In this document: positions 5,070-5,089 of the stretch, piece after piece | Position numbering within the stretch: the stretch's first letter is position 1 | Layout: each line of letters starts with the position of its first letter | Made by a program: the position numbers and the translations under genes | Notes under the pieces: generated by a model | Databases searched by the model: none | What the model was told of the DNA's origin: nothing | Seen by the model: only the letters and a program-made list of their open reading frames with translations | NCBI GenBank assembly: GCA_000715855.1 | Contig: KL571338.1 | Location: 5,188-10,276, forward strand | Direction of reading: 5' to 3' | Source of the DNA: Actinoplanes liguriensis | GTDB lineage: Bacteria; Actinomycetota; Actinomycetes; Mycobacteriales; Micromonosporaceae | DNA length: 5,089 nt

Positions 5070-5089
5070 CTGTCTCTTATACACATCTC
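5070..5089. other. Nextera/Tn5 mosaic-end sequencing adapter (artefact)
   Basis: The bases CTGTCTCTTATACACATCT (5070-5088) are identical to the reverse complement of the Tn5 mosaic end used in Nextera libraries. The final C fits the next base of the i7-side adapter. The AT-rich run is unlike the surrounding DNA. Read on the minus strand it yields a peptide starting MYKRQ, a known signature of this contamination. The true genomic sequence ends at about 5069. Confidence 0.97.

Noticed and set aside
4836..5084. Minus-strand open frame beginning MYKRQ
   Set aside because: Its start lies inside the sequencing adapter and the rest is antisense to the Ser/Thr kinase catalytic domain.
5070..5089. 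The AT-rich end as a transposon end or attachment site of a natural mobile element
   Set aside because: It matches the engineered Tn5 mosaic end used in library preparation, sits exactly at the contig end, and has no transposase or target duplication.

Overview
The window is high-GC DNA with almost every codon ending in G or C. It carries GTG starts, leaderless-type promoters, a GAF-PAS hybrid sensor kinase and a Hanks-type Ser/Thr kinase. This fits a filamentous actinomycete, probably Micromonosporaceae (Actinoplanes-like). The family placement is inferred from protein style; no database search was possible. It is ordinary chromosomal sequence. I saw no insertion sequence, tRNA, rRNA, CRISPR or phage gene. 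The last 20 bases are not genomic: they match the Nextera/Tn5 mosaic-end adapter, so the real contig ends at about 5069 inside a gene.

Layout. 1-160 (+) is the C-terminal end of a membrane protein: one transmembrane helix and an arginine-rich tail. A long perfect-to-wobble hairpin at 168-217 separates it from a convergent ABC-transporter ATPase (235-1077, -). That ATPase has an altered signature motif and a C-terminal tail resembling an AbrB/MazE-type beta domain. The 67-bp gap 1078-1144 is a divergent promoter region. It holds a leaderless-type -10 box facing each way and a 16-bp inverted repeat. To the right is a PRPP-synthetase homologue (1145-2083, +) that is collinear with the classical enzyme but substituted at several substrate-contacting positions. 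A 69-bp gap with a nested inverted repeat leads to a soluble hybrid histidine kinase, GAF-PAS-HisKA-HATPase-REC (2153-4063, +). This is followed by a very strong terminator hairpin (4072-4130). A structured leader then precedes a Ser/Thr protein kinase (4204-5069, +) that is cut by the contig end just after its catalytic domain.

How they fit together. The genes do not form one pathway. The ATPase probably powers an export or lipoprotein-type ABC system whose permease lies elsewhere. The PRPP synthetase homologue would feed nucleotide, histidine, tryptophan and NAD synthesis if it is active. The hybrid kinase has no output regulator beside it, so its phosphorelay partner must be encoded elsewhere. 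The two signalling kinases are adjacent but separated by a terminator, so they are probably separate transcription units. No undescribed multi-gene system is evident. The most unusual points are the ATPase's added domain and altered motif, and the altered active site of the PRPP synthetase paralogue.
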